Below, one piece after another: positions 8,686 to 17,189 of a stretch of 64,000 nt of DNA. Below the pieces are notes generated by a model. That model did no database searches. It was not told the DNA's origin and saw nothing but the letters and a program-made list of their open reading frames with translations. Source of the stretch: Planctomycetota bacterium (GTDB lineage: Bacteria > Planctomycetota > Planctomycetia > Planctomycetales > Planctomycetaceae); assembly GCA_014584345.1 (NCBI GenBank), contig JACTNB010000013.1, positions 620,001 through 684,000 of the forward strand, in the 5' to 3' direction. Within the stretch, counting starts at the first letter, position 1, and the number at the start of each line of letters is the position of its first letter. Position numbers and translations under genes: made by a program.

Positions 8686-9423
8686 TCAGGGCCCAGCCGG
8701 TAACACCTCGATTCGAGGAGACCCGTCCCGTTCCGGCTTCGCGGGTATTTCGGTGCAGGTCGGCAGAGTCTGTTTATTGTGGCCGGTGACGCCAGGGATC
8801 GCAACTTCCAACTCCAGAAAATCGTCGGGCTGGCGGGTAAAGGTTTCCGCCATCACCTGCAGTGTCTGCCAGCGGGTTCGATGATGGGGTTTCTCCAATC
8901 GGGGGACTTCGCGAGGCAAATTCTGCAATAAATCCTTACGGATCATCATGGCACGAATTTTCTGTGTCCGAACGTCTCCCTCGGCTTCGCGCGTCAGGCA
9001 AACCAGGTATTTCTGTTTTATTACGGGTAGCCCATTGTCAGCCCAGAGCAAACCCTCCGCGAACCGTTCCGAAATCTCGTTTAGAACCGCATTAAGGTAA
9101 TACCAGCGATCTGCAGCGGGAACAGGAATGATCGGTTTACCGGGCGATGTTTTCGCGGCATAGATTTTCAACTGGGCCGTAGCTGCTTTATTGAGGAACA
9201 CCGTTTCCCCTGCTGCTTCCAGGAGAGTACGAATCCTCAGTTCATTATCTTCGATCGTGTTCAGGGAGACATTGAGGCGATCGAGAAAATCGCGATTTCG
9301 CCATTTCTGGCTTTCCCGGCGTTTGCCGAAATACCAGCCCAGCAGCATAAAACCCGCGGCGGTTATCAACTTAATCCAGTGTTCGATCAGTTGCTGCGAG
9401 ATCGCTTCGATAAACTCTTGCAT
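8686..9423 (-). CDS. Membrane-anchored protein of unknown function
   Basis: 245 residues; the ATG at 9423 is preceded by a purine-rich GGGGAAA. One N-terminal membrane helix (about residues 19-34, ITAAGFMLLGWYFG) is followed by a KRRES basic stretch, so the bulk is probably cytoplasmic. The middle is helical and charged, and the C-terminus has a Pro-rich tail. I recognise no family. It ends 52 bp before the DUF1501 start on the same strand, and the two may be cotranscribed, so it could be an accessory factor; nothing in the sequence tests this. Confidence 0.68.
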   Translation of the reverse strand: MQEFIEAISQQLIEHWIKLITAAGFMLLGWYFGKRRESQKWRNRDFLDRLNVSLNTIEDNELRIRTLLEAAGETVFLNKAATAQLKIYAAKTSPGKPIIPVPAADRWYYLNAVLNEISERFAEGLLWADNGLPVIKQKYLVCLTREAEGDVRTQKIRAMMIRKDLLQNLPREVPRLEKPHHRTRWQTLQVMAETFTRQPDDFLELEVAIPGVTGHNKQTLPTCTEIPAKPERDGSPRIEVLPAGP

Positions 9424-9830
9424 TCCGGTTTCCCCGCTTCCTTCGATACCTCGACCAGGAAAGACAAAGTCGTAGCGTTCAATTCTAGCGTATTTCGTGT
9501 GCCACCACGAGGACAGCGTGGCATCTCAGTCGGCGAACTTTATCGCACCACCGGTAGCACTAAGGGTGGATCAAGAAGGTATTGAGTGGGACAGTAGTTC
9601 TCTAGGTACAGGCCCTCGCGGTGGGACAGTGAACGATCCGCGGCAGCATCGGCTGATGGCAATAGCTTCTAAGCTTCGCGACTCAGCGACGCTGGCCCGC
9701 CCGGTAAATTTTCCTCTGACCGGTTTACACGAACAGATCCGCCACTCACAATAAAGAACGCTGATCCATCGCATGGCCTTGTCGCAAGGGGCACAAGGTC
9801 TCGGTTGTCCGTGCAGGGGGGAATGAAACG
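9424..9830. other. Divergent intergenic region ahead of the PSD1 gene
   Basis: About 400 bp without a gene. A small palindrome, TGCCAC(12 bp)GTGGCA, lies at 9500-9523. Promoters for both flanking genes are expected here but I cannot pick convincing boxes. Confidence 0.4.
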
Positions 9831-12800
9831 ATGCAACGGTCGGGGCTCTGGTCTATGGCATGCCTGTTGCAGGCGTGGTGTTTGTGGGGTATCGTGGCGA
9901 CGGCATTGTTTGCTGAGGCCCCGACCGGGAAGAATGTAGAGTTTGGCCAACAGGTGCGCCCCCTGCTTTCGGATCGCTGCTTTGCCTGTCATGGTCCGGA
10001 TGAAAAACAGCGTGCCGGTGGCTTTCGTCTCGATCTGCGCGAACAGGCCTTCGGAACCGGAGAATCGGGCGAGACGCTGATTGTCCCCGGCAATCCCGGG
10101 CAAAGTGAGTTGTATCGCCGCGTGACGACCTCCGATGAGTCCCTGAGAATGCCCCCCGCCAAGGACCATCCCCCCCTGAGCCCGGAAGAAATTCAGCTCC
10201 TGGCGGACTGGATTACCCAGGGAGCGCAGTGGGAAGAACACTGGGCGTATCAGCCGATCACCAAGCCTGAACTGCCCCAAGTGGCCCGCATGGAGTGGCC
10301 GACAACTCCGGTGGATCATTTTATTTTGGCCCGGTTGGAACGTGAAGGACTCACGCCTCAAGCACCCGCAGACAAGGCGACGCTGCTCCGTCGTGTTCAT
10401 TTGGACCTGACGGGGCTCCCCCCCGGGCAGGCGGAATTGGACTCATTCCTGGCCGATACCGCGCCCGATGCGTATGAGAAGGTGGTCGATCGGCTGTTGC
10501 AGTCTCCCCGTTACGGCGAACACATGGCCCGCTACTGGCTGGACGCGGTCCGTTATGGCGATACGCATGGCCTGCATCTGGATAACTACCGCGAAATGTG
10601 GCCTTATCGCGACTGGGTCGTTCAAGCCTTCAATCAAAACATGCCTTACGACCAGTTCGTGCGCGAGCAACTGGCGGGGGATCTGCTGGAGAACCCGACG
10701 CGCGAACAACTGATCGCCTCGGGCTACAACCGCTGCAACGTCACCACCAGCGAAGGGGGTTCCATTGCCGAGGAAGTCTTCGTGCGGAACGTGGTCGATC
10801 GCGTGGTCACGTTCGGAACCGTCATGCTGGGGGCGACCCTGGATTGCTCGCGCTGTCACCATCACAAGTTCGATCCCTACACGATGCGCGATTTCTACAG
10901 TCTGTTTGCTTATTTCAACAGTATCGATGGTGGCCCGCTGGATGGTAACCGCAAGGATCATGCCCCGGTGATCAAGGTTCCCACACCCGAGCAGGAGCGG
11001 GAACTTCGGCAGTTCGACGAACAACTGGCGGAACTGAACCGCGGGCTGGCGGAATTGAACCCGCGACTGGCCGGGTTGCAGGAAGCCTGGGAAGCATCCG
11101 TCCGTGAAGCACAATCCACGGCAGGGGAGACGTCGGCCGGCTGGCATGTGCTCGTCCCCATGAAATTTACCTCCCAGGGAGGGGCCACGCTGACGCTCAA
11201 GGAAGACCATTCCCTGTTGGCCAGCGGCGATAATGCCGCGCGGGATGTTTACGAGATCATCGGTGAATTGCCCGCGGGCACCTTGTGGAAATCGATCCGA
11301 CTGGAAGGCTTGCTCGATCCCAGCCTGACCACGGGAGCCGCCGGGCGCAGTCCGAATGGCAATGTCGTCCTGACGGAATTCGAAGTGTATGTGGCCCCCG
11401 CGGATCAGCCCGAAGCCTGGCAGCGGGTGACGTTGTCTCAAGCCTGGGCCGACTACGAACAGGCGAACGGAGACTTCAAGGTGGCCAACGCGATCGATGG
11501 GAAGCCGCAAACCGGCTGGGCCATCGGCGGACATGAACGGAAGGAGAATCGCCAGGCCATCTTCCAGACTGCCTCGGGTATTCCCGGCGAAAACGGCGGA
11601 TTGATCAAACTCGTGCTGAAGCACGAATCGATTTACGCGCAACATCAGTTCGGGCGGATTCGCCTGTCGCTCAACGCGGCCCATGCCATCCCCCAGACGC
11701 TGCCGGCGGAGATTCTGAAACTCATTGCGATCCCGGCCGGTGACCGCGACGCGAAACAGAAACAGACGCTGCGCGCTCACTTCCTCGATAAAATCACGAC
11801 CGACCAGGAATATCTGGCACGCAAGAAGGAACGCGATTCCTGGCAGACGAAACGCGATGAACTCGACAAGCAGATTCCGACGACGCTAATCTTCAAGGAA
11901 AAGGCGGAACCGAAGCCGGCCTTCCTGCTGCATCGAGGCGAATACGATCAACCCCGCGAGAAAGTCACTCGCCGCACTCCGGAACTGTTGGGCCCGTTCG
12001 CGTCAGAATGGCCCAACAATCGGCTTGGATTGGCCTACTGGGTAACAAGCCCGGATAACCGGGTGGCAGCCCGGGTGGTCGTCAATCGGTTCTGGCAACA
12101 AGTGTTCGGGACGGGCCTGGTGAGGACTTCCGAGGATTTCGGGTCGCAAGGTTCCCCTCCCAGTCATCCCCTGCTGCTCGATTGGCTGGCCCGAGACTTC
12201 ATGGATTCAGGCTGGAATATCAAGCAGTTCATGAAACAACTGGTGCTCTCCAGCACGTATCGGCAATCCTCGGCGGTGTCGCCGGCGCTGCATGCGCGAG
12301 ATCCCATGAATCGCCTGCTGGCCCGGGGACCGCGCTACCGTCTCGATGCGGAAGTGCTGCGCGATCAGGCCTTGTTTGTCTCGGGACTGCTGCAGGAATC
12401 ACTGGGCGGTCCCGGGGTCAAGCCGCCGCAACCGGCAGGCCTGTGGGAGGCCGTTGGCTACACCAGCTCGAACACGGCTCGCTTTACGCCCGATACCGGG
12501 GCGGACAAAATTCATCGCCGTTCGTTATACACGTTCATCAAGCGGACGTCTCCTCCGCCGCAATTGGGGACCTTCGATGGGCCCTCGCGGGAATCGAGTT
12601 GTGTCCGCCGAGAGCGAACCAATACGCCCATGCAAGCCCTGCTGCTGTTCAATGATCCGCAGTATCTCGAATGTGCGCTGGGACTGGCCCTTCGCGCGCT
12701 GAGGGAAGCGGGGACTTCCGAGGAGCAAACCGTTTCCTGGATGTTCCGCCAGTGCACGGGACGGCTTCCGACCTCCGCCGAACGAGATGTGCTCCTCCAG

Positions 12801-12980
12801 GGAGTCCGCGGCGACCTGGCGTATTATCGCGATCAGCCGGAGCAGGCGGGAGCCCTGCTCAAAAGCTGTCAACTGGAGTTGAAGCTTGGGGAGAACGATC
12901 CTCCCCCCGATCAACTGGCGGCCTGGACCGTGACCGCGAATATCCTCTTGACGATGGACCTCACGCTCAACAAGAACTGA
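9831..12980 (+). CDS. PSCyt1-PSCyt2-PSD1 (DUF1549/DUF1553) cytochrome-type protein
   Basis: 1049 residues, starting at ATG 9831 behind CAGGGGGG. A secretion signal covers about residues 1-29. The planctomycete cytochrome C domain follows, with the haem motif C50-FA-C53-H54 and an MPP methionine segment (about 45-135). PSCyt2/DUF1549 then starts near FILARLEREGL and includes RYGDTHG and the CSRCHHHKFDPY motif. A central jelly-roll-like region and a Lys/Glu-rich stretch lead to the C-terminal PSD1/DUF1553 domain (from about residue 705, NRFWQQVFGTGLV; later RRSLYTF and NTPMQAL). The family is near-exclusive to Planctomycetota and relatives and is thought to act in extracytoplasmic redox or polymer breakdown, unproven. 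It is complete at both ends. Confidence 0.92.
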   Translation: MQRSGLWSMACLLQAWCLWGIVATALFAEAPTGKNVEFGQQVRPLLSDRCFACHGPDEKQRAGGFRLDLREQAFGTGESGETLIVPGNPGQSELYRRVTTSDESLRMPPAKDHPPLSPEEIQLLADWITQGAQWEEHWAYQPITKPELPQVARMEWPTTPVDHFILARLEREGLTPQAPADKATLLRRVHLDLTGLPPGQAELDSFLADTAPDAYEKVVDRLLQSPRYGEHMARYWLDAVRYGDTHGLHLDNYREMWPYRDWVVQAFNQNMPYDQFVREQLAGDLLENPTREQLIASGYNRCNVTTSEGGSIAEEVFVRNVVDRVVTFGTVMLGATLDCSRCHHHKFDPYTMRDFYSLFAYFNSIDGGPLDGNRKDHAPVIKVPTPEQERELRQFDEQLAELNRGLAELNPRLAGLQEAWEASVREAQSTAGETSAGWHVLVPMKFTSQGGATLTLKEDHSLLASGDNAARDVYEIIGELPAGTLWKSIRLEGLLDPSLTTGAAGRSPNGNVVLTEFEVYVAPADQPEAWQRVTLSQAWADYEQANGDFKVANAIDGKPQTGWAIGGHERKENRQAIFQTASGIPGENGGLIKLVLKHESIYAQHQFGRIRLSLNAAHAIPQTLPAEILKLIAIPAGDRDAKQKQTLRAHFLDKITTDQEYLARKKERDSWQTKRDELDKQIPTTLIFKEKAEPKPAFLLHRGEYDQPREKVTRRTPELLGPFASEWPNNRLGLAYWVTSPDNRVAARVVVNRFWQQVFGTGLVRTSEDFGSQGSPPSHPLLLDWLARDFMDSGWNIKQFMKQLVLSSTYRQSSAVSPALHARDPMNRLLARGPRYRLDAEVLRDQALFVSGLLQESLGGPGVKPPQPAGLWEAVGYTSSNTARFTPDTGADKIHRRSLYTFIKRTSPPPQLGTFDGPSRESSCVRRERTNTPMQALLLFNDPQYLECALGLALRALREAGTSEEQTVSWMFRQCTGRLPTSAERDVLLQGVRGDLAYYRDQPEQAGALLKSCQLELKLGENDPPPDQLAAWTVTANILLTMDLTLNKN

Positions 12981-13024
12981 GCAACCACGCAGTCGGATGC
13001 TTCACGTCGAAATGCCCGGGAACC

Positions 13025-13948
13025 TCAATGGCGACCTGCCACTGCGGGGATTAACTGCTGGTCGGCCAGGATGTCGGCGTACTGCAGGGTGTATTTTCGC
13101 TTGAGATCCATCGCCACGTGATCCAGCGCATTCCCCAGATCCTCCGCGGGAATGGGGAGCAGCCCTTCGGCGACCGGTATGCCGAGGCTCTCGATATGTG
13201 CATTCACCGTCTCCAGGTAGGTTTGGGACTTCTGCAGGAGTGGGGCATAGCAGGGGCCGTGCACATACACCACGTTCAACCCATGCTGCCGCGAAAAATC
13301 ACTGATCTTGTTCACGAACTCAAATTGTTCCTCCCGGATTTCCTCGGGCCGGAACCGCACCACGGAGTCCAGCCGGACTTTTTCATTGTTCTGTCGAATA
13401 TAATCATTCTCTAAGTAGTTTTTTGGTTTTCCGCCGAGCGTGGCGAGCAGGTGACGCGTGTCGTCGGCGCAGTTGTAGGCACTGCTGATCGCCGCAAGCT
13501 GTTCGGCGAGGGCGAGTTCGCCTATGTCGGCAAGGTTTCTGGCGGTGTAGAGATAACCTCGATAGGAAACGTCTCGCGTGGGCATGTCGATGGTCTGCAC
13601 GATAATGACGTTCTTCAGGTTGGGAAAACGTGCATGCGCCCTTTTCAGCATGTTGTAGGTACCGGCATAGCCATAACTTCCATTGAGCGCCAGGTTCAAG
13701 GTCCGGGAGCCTGTCAGTTCGAAAAAGTACTCCGCGTCGAGCGAGTTTCCCAGCGAACTGTCCCCCAGGAAGATCGTGTCGCAGTCGTGATGCTCGGCTA
13801 GTTTGTCTAGTTGATGCCGATAAAGTTGCTGATACGGCAGCCGATTGCCCCAAGACAGGGCGAAGTAAGCCGCCAGGCCCGTCACCAGGGCTAATTGGGG
13901 AACCGCGAAGATCAGTGTCCGGAAGACAAACAGACGCAGTTTAAGCAT
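13025..13948 (-). CDS. SGNH-type protein paired with an MBOAT acyltransferase
   Basis: 307 residues. An N-terminal membrane helix (about 9-32) anchors an SGNH-like domain facing the periplasm: block I FLGDSSLGNSLD (GDS present), block II NLALNGSYGY, and a late DHV that could supply the Asp-His pair. Proteins of this kind (AlgX/AlgJ/DltD-like roles) work with membrane-bound O-acyltransferases to add acyl groups to exported polysaccharides. The MBOAT gene ends 11 bp upstream of this start, so the two form a tight pair. The acceptor polymer is not shown by the context. PSD1 ends 44 bp away, convergent. Confidence 0.72.
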   Translation of the reverse strand: MLKLRLFVFRTLIFAVPQLALVTGLAAYFALSWGNRLPYQQLYRHQLDKLAEHHDCDTIFLGDSSLGNSLDAEYFFELTGSRTLNLALNGSYGYAGTYNMLKRAHARFPNLKNVIIVQTIDMPTRDVSYRGYLYTARNLADIGELALAEQLAAISSAYNCADDTRHLLATLGGKPKNYLENDYIRQNNEKVRLDSVVRFRPEEIREEQFEFVNKISDFSRQHGLNVVYVHGPCYAPLLQKSQTYLETVNAHIESLGIPVAEGLLPIPAEDLGNALDHVAMDLKRKYTLQYADILADQQLIPAVAGRH

Positions 13949-13959
13949 GAGCCTTCATC

Positions 13960-15396
13960 CTAAAACTGGAAATAAATGAATTGCTGTTGGCTGCCGCCGA
14001 CGAAAAAGATCGTCCAGAGCACGCCGTAATACACCAGCCAGCGGGCCGGGAAAGCCACTTCCAATCCGTCGATTTGCAAGGCATGCTGCTTGTTTCGCTG
14101 AACCCACTCCACGGCGACAAACAGCGCCAGCAGGATAAACAGCCATCCTGGAGCCACCTGAGGGATGCTCAATAAGGAAGGAGAGAAGATCCCGGCGAGA
14201 TACTGCACGGCGTCCGTGATGGTGGGGGCGCGAAAGAAGACCCAGGCCAGGCAGGTCAACAGGAAGGTGCGGGCGATCTGCAGGGCTTCCAGGGGGGAGG
14301 GAAACCAGCGTCCCTCGGAGACATCTCCCAGGTAGCGCCGATTTTTTTTTGCCAGCAGCAAGGGAATGAAGTAAATCGCGTTCAGCAGGCCCCACGCGAT
14401 AAAGGTCCAGTTGGCGCCATGCCAGAACCCGCTGACGGTGAAGACGATCAGCGTGTTGCGAATGGCCATGCCCGTGGATCCGCGGCTGCCTCCCAGCGGC
14501 AAATAGACGTAGTCGCGAAACCAGGTGGACAACGAGATATGCCAGCGCCGCCAGAATTCCGCCATGTCGCGCGAGAAATAGGGAAACGCGAAATTCCTCA
14601 TCAGGTGAAAACCAAACAAACGGGAGACGCCGATCGCGATGTCCGAGTATCCGGAAAAGTCGCAATAGATCTGAAAGGCGAACAGCACCGCACCCAACAG
14701 CAGCGTGCTTCCCGAATAGTCCGGATAGTTCGAGAAAATGGTGTTTACATGCACGGCGCAGTTATCGGCAATGACTACTTTCTTGAACAATCCCCACAGC
14801 GCCTGCCGCATGCCATCGACGGCCTGGGCATACTGGAATCGCCGTCTCGAAAAAAATTGGGGCAGCAGTTGACTGGCCCGTTCGATCGGACCGGCCACCA
14901 GTTGAGGAAAAAAGCTCACGAAAGCGAAAAAGGCCACAAGGTCGCGCGTCGGCTTGAACTTGCGTTGGTACACATCGATGGTGTAGCTCAGCGTCTGGAA
15001 CGTGTAAAAACTGATGCCGACGGGCAGGATGATATTCAACCGCGACGGCTCCAGATGGGTTCCGAAAAAGCTGTAGGCCTCCGCGAAGCTCTCGATAAAG
15101 AAATTGCAGTACTTAAAAAAGCCCAGCATCCCCAGGTTAAAGACCAGGCTTACTCCGAGTAGCGTCCGCCGTGCCCACGTCCGCGAAGTCGCCTCCAACC
15201 CCAGGCCGACCAGGTAGTCGGCCAACGAACTGAACACGATCAGCAGTAGAAAACGCCAGTCCCACCAGCCATAAAAGATATAACTGGATACCAGCACCAG
15301 TGCGTTTTGCAGCCGCAAGCTGTGATTCGTGGCATACCAGTACAGCACGAACACGATGGGTAAAAATACAAAAAATTCGATCGAATTGAACAACAC
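13960..15396 (-). CDS. MBOAT-family O-acyltransferase (AlgI-like)
   Basis: 478 residues, many hydrophobic helices; an integral membrane enzyme that passes acyl (usually acetyl) groups across the membrane to cell-surface polysaccharide. Family marks: the N-terminal FNSIEFFVFLPIVFVLYW, the central LPVGISFYTFQTLSY, DFSGYSDIAIG, the WHISLSTWFRDYVYLPLGGS block and VSGFWHGANWTFIAWG with the essential histidine. The start is GTG at 15396 with AAAGGAT upstream. It is followed 11 bp later by the SGNH partner gene. Confidence 0.9.
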   Translation of the reverse strand: MLFNSIEFFVFLPIVFVLYWYATNHSLRLQNALVLVSSYIFYGWWDWRFLLLIVFSSLADYLVGLGLEATSRTWARRTLLGVSLVFNLGMLGFFKYCNFFIESFAEAYSFFGTHLEPSRLNIILPVGISFYTFQTLSYTIDVYQRKFKPTRDLVAFFAFVSFFPQLVAGPIERASQLLPQFFSRRRFQYAQAVDGMRQALWGLFKKVVIADNCAVHVNTIFSNYPDYSGSTLLLGAVLFAFQIYCDFSGYSDIAIGVSRLFGFHLMRNFAFPYFSRDMAEFWRRWHISLSTWFRDYVYLPLGGSRGSTGMAIRNTLIVFTVSGFWHGANWTFIAWGLLNAIYFIPLLLAKKNRRYLGDVSEGRWFPSPLEALQIARTFLLTCLAWVFFRAPTITDAVQYLAGIFSPSLLSIPQVAPGWLFILLALFVAVEWVQRNKQHALQIDGLEVAFPARWLVYYGVLWTIFFVGGSQQQFIYFQF

Positions 15397-15759
15397 GGAT
15401 CAAATCCTTTTTATGCCAGAAGGAGGCGGTTGCACCTGCCGAGTGCTCGCAATCGTTGCGACTTATTTGATGGCACTAGTCCATTATGTTCGCTGTCCGG
15501 TACCCCATCGGCCGCGAAATTTCCTTGAAATCAGGAGTTGTGTCAATTGGAATATCTCGCGGGGTTCCCGACGGTCGCGTCTGAACAACCTGGGAAAAGA
15601 CCAGTCACGCTTCGGAGTCCCTGAGTTGATTTCCTGCCCAGCCCGCGATACGTTGCGAACTTTGTGCGGTTCGAGGCAGAGCACGGCTTGCTCTCCCCCT
15701 CTCTGGTGGTGATCGTGCGTGCACATTTATGCCTGGTCGATAGAAAAATGGGAAGCAAC
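15397..15759. other. Divergent intergenic region, MBOAT / RidA
   Basis: About 360 bp. An in-frame extension of the RidA gene to 15664 is open but has no family similarity and poor start context. I see nothing else with support. Confidence 0.4.
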
Positions 15760-16149
15760 ATGGGACGGCAGTTAATATCGAGTGGTTCCGCCTGGGAAGG
15801 CAAGATTGGTTATTCGCGGGCGATTCGCGTCGGCAACCAAGTGCATGTTTCCGGCACGACGGCAACCGACGCGCAGGGAGCTGTGGTTGGGCCGGGGGAT
15901 CCGGAGGCTCAGGCCGACTATATTCTGCAGAAGATCGCAGCCGCCCTGGCGGAGGCGGGGGCGGAATTGTCTCACGTGGTTCGGACCCGGATGTACGTTA
16001 CGAATATCAACGACTGGGAGAAAATTGCCCTGGCGCATGGGAAGTACTTTGGGGAAATTCGCCCAGCGACAACTATTGTGGAAGTCAGCAAGTTGATCAA
16101 CCCGGAGCACCTGCTCGAAATCGAAGCCGAAGCCCTCATCACGGATTGA
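15760..16149 (+). CDS. RidA/YjgF/UK114-family protein
   Basis: 129 residues. The family hydrolyses reactive enamines and imines such as 2-aminoacrylate. Visible marks are SRAIRVGNQVHVSGTTA near the N-terminus, the D.EAQADYILQKI helix, VVRTRMYVTNINDWE with the conserved arginine, and IRPATTIVEVS.LINPEHLLEIEAEA at the C-terminus. The start at 15760 (MGRQLIS) is chosen because GGAAG lies five bases upstream; the next in-frame ATG is at 15748. The canonical C-terminal Glu is present in EIEAEAL. Variation in this family makes deaminase activity likely but not certain. Confidence 0.9.
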   Translation: MGRQLISSGSAWEGKIGYSRAIRVGNQVHVSGTTATDAQGAVVGPGDPEAQADYILQKIAAALAEAGAELSHVVRTRMYVTNINDWEKIALAHGKYFGEIRPATTIVEVSKLINPEHLLEIEAEALITD

Positions 16150-16242
16150 GCTTGGGAACTCAGGCGAGAGGAGAGTCCCGCGGGCGAATCGCGGCTGACG
16201 GAAGGGCACCCTATCACCCAGGCCAGTCACACACGGGTAAAC

Positions 16243-16653
16243 ATGGAAACAAAGACTACATCCACGAATCGGGATCATAAGCCGCTGCACGAAGAAATTC
16301 TCTCGCGGATCGACCAGATTGTGCGTGTCGCCAATGCCGAGACGCGACCGCTGGAACTCGATCCCGCCCGCAACGAGTTGTTTACCTTGTTTGTAACGGC
16401 GCATGGCGCGGGCTATCTGGAGGAAGAGGCCTCGATAGACCTCACGGCCGATGCTCTCTGCAAGGAACTGGCGTGTCGCTGGGGACTCGACGAAGCAGCC
16501 CAGGCTTCCGTCTCCCGTCAGCAAAAACTGAACGAACAGGAGCTGAGTCAAATGCGGCTGCTGTGGTCGTTGATGCGGATGTGGATGGAGTGGACTTATG
16601 CCTGGCAACGCTGGGACGACTTTCATCCCGTGAGTGAATCGCCTGCTCCGTGA
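16243..16653 (+). CDS. Small helical protein of unknown function
   Basis: 136 residues, no signal peptide or membrane helix, acidic in the middle and Trp-rich at the C-terminus (WSLMRMWMEWTYAWQRWDD). I recognise no family. It follows the RidA gene by 93 bp on the same strand and is closed by a perfect terminator hairpin, so RidA and this gene likely share a transcript. A purine-poor leader precedes the ATG. The Trp/Met-rich tail might form a protein-contact surface (inference). Confidence 0.65.
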   Translation: METKTTSTNRDHKPLHEEILSRIDQIVRVANAETRPLELDPARNELFTLFVTAHGAGYLEEEASIDLTADALCKELACRWGLDEAAQASVSRQQKLNEQELSQMRLLWSLMRMWMEWTYAWQRWDDFHPVSESPAP

Positions 16654-16666
16654 ACATCGAGCCGCG

Positions 16667-16693
16667 GAAAATGCGTCAAAATGACGCATTTTC
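16667..16693 (+). terminator. Perfect 12-bp terminator hairpin
   Basis: GAAAATGCGTCA (16667-16678), a 3-nt loop, TGACGCATTTTC (16682-16693), then ATATTTC. The stem has A-rich and T-rich ends, so it could terminate on both strands. It closes the RidA unit. Confidence 0.75.
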
Positions 16694-17095
16694 ATATTTC
16701 GTGGAATCCGCTTGAATATGTTGCGTCGCGCTAGCCGGGATGCTGGGCTTGCAAGGTATCAGCCGCTTCAAGAATCAAGGGATGCCAGCACTCCCAGTGG
16801 GAGATTTTCCGGGGCGCTCCCAGGCAGTTCTTCCTGGCAGGGGAGGCGTTACTGCCTGCTCTCAGGGTGGTTGCGATGCAGGGGACGTTCATGCCGATTG
16901 GCATGGATGCCTGTTGAGAGTCGTTCGGCGGCGTCTGCGGGAGGGCTTCCGAAAATATTGGCACGCGAGGACAGAGCGGTTGGGGATGGAGTTTCAGGAG
17001 ATATGTTTTCGGGGCGAAGGAGCGCGGCGGCACGGTGGGGGGCTCCGACTCTTCGGAGAAACGACGAGAAATACTCGGACATCCACGAGGATCGA

Positions 17096-17124
17096 TTCAC
17101 ATTACGGAGTGAAGTTGCTATAAA
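17096..17124 (+). promoter_or_regulatory. Sigma70-like promoter of the nqr operon
   Basis: TTCACA (17096-17101), a 17-bp spacer and TATAAA (17119-17124): five of six consensus bases in each box. The start point would be near 17131, giving a leader of about 60 nt before nqrA. Confidence 0.68.
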
Positions 17125-17189
17125 CCGGCGCGGACTGTCCGAACAGCGTGTTTCCAGCGACTAGCAGCCAGGCGGAGTAGAGCGAAGCG

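Larger units (their letters stand above)
16654..17189. other. Leader region upstream of the nqr operon
   Basis: About 535 bp. Three overlapping open frames on both strands are Arg/Ser-rich without family features, and I treat them as spurious. The region carries the RidA-unit terminator on its left and the nqr promoter on its right (17096-17124). The stretch 16700-17080 has no identified role. Confidence 0.5.

Noticed and set aside
16712..17164. Frame of 150 residues upstream of nqrA
   Set aside because: Arg/Ser-rich, overlapped by other frames on both strands, runs through the nqr promoter, no ribosome site.
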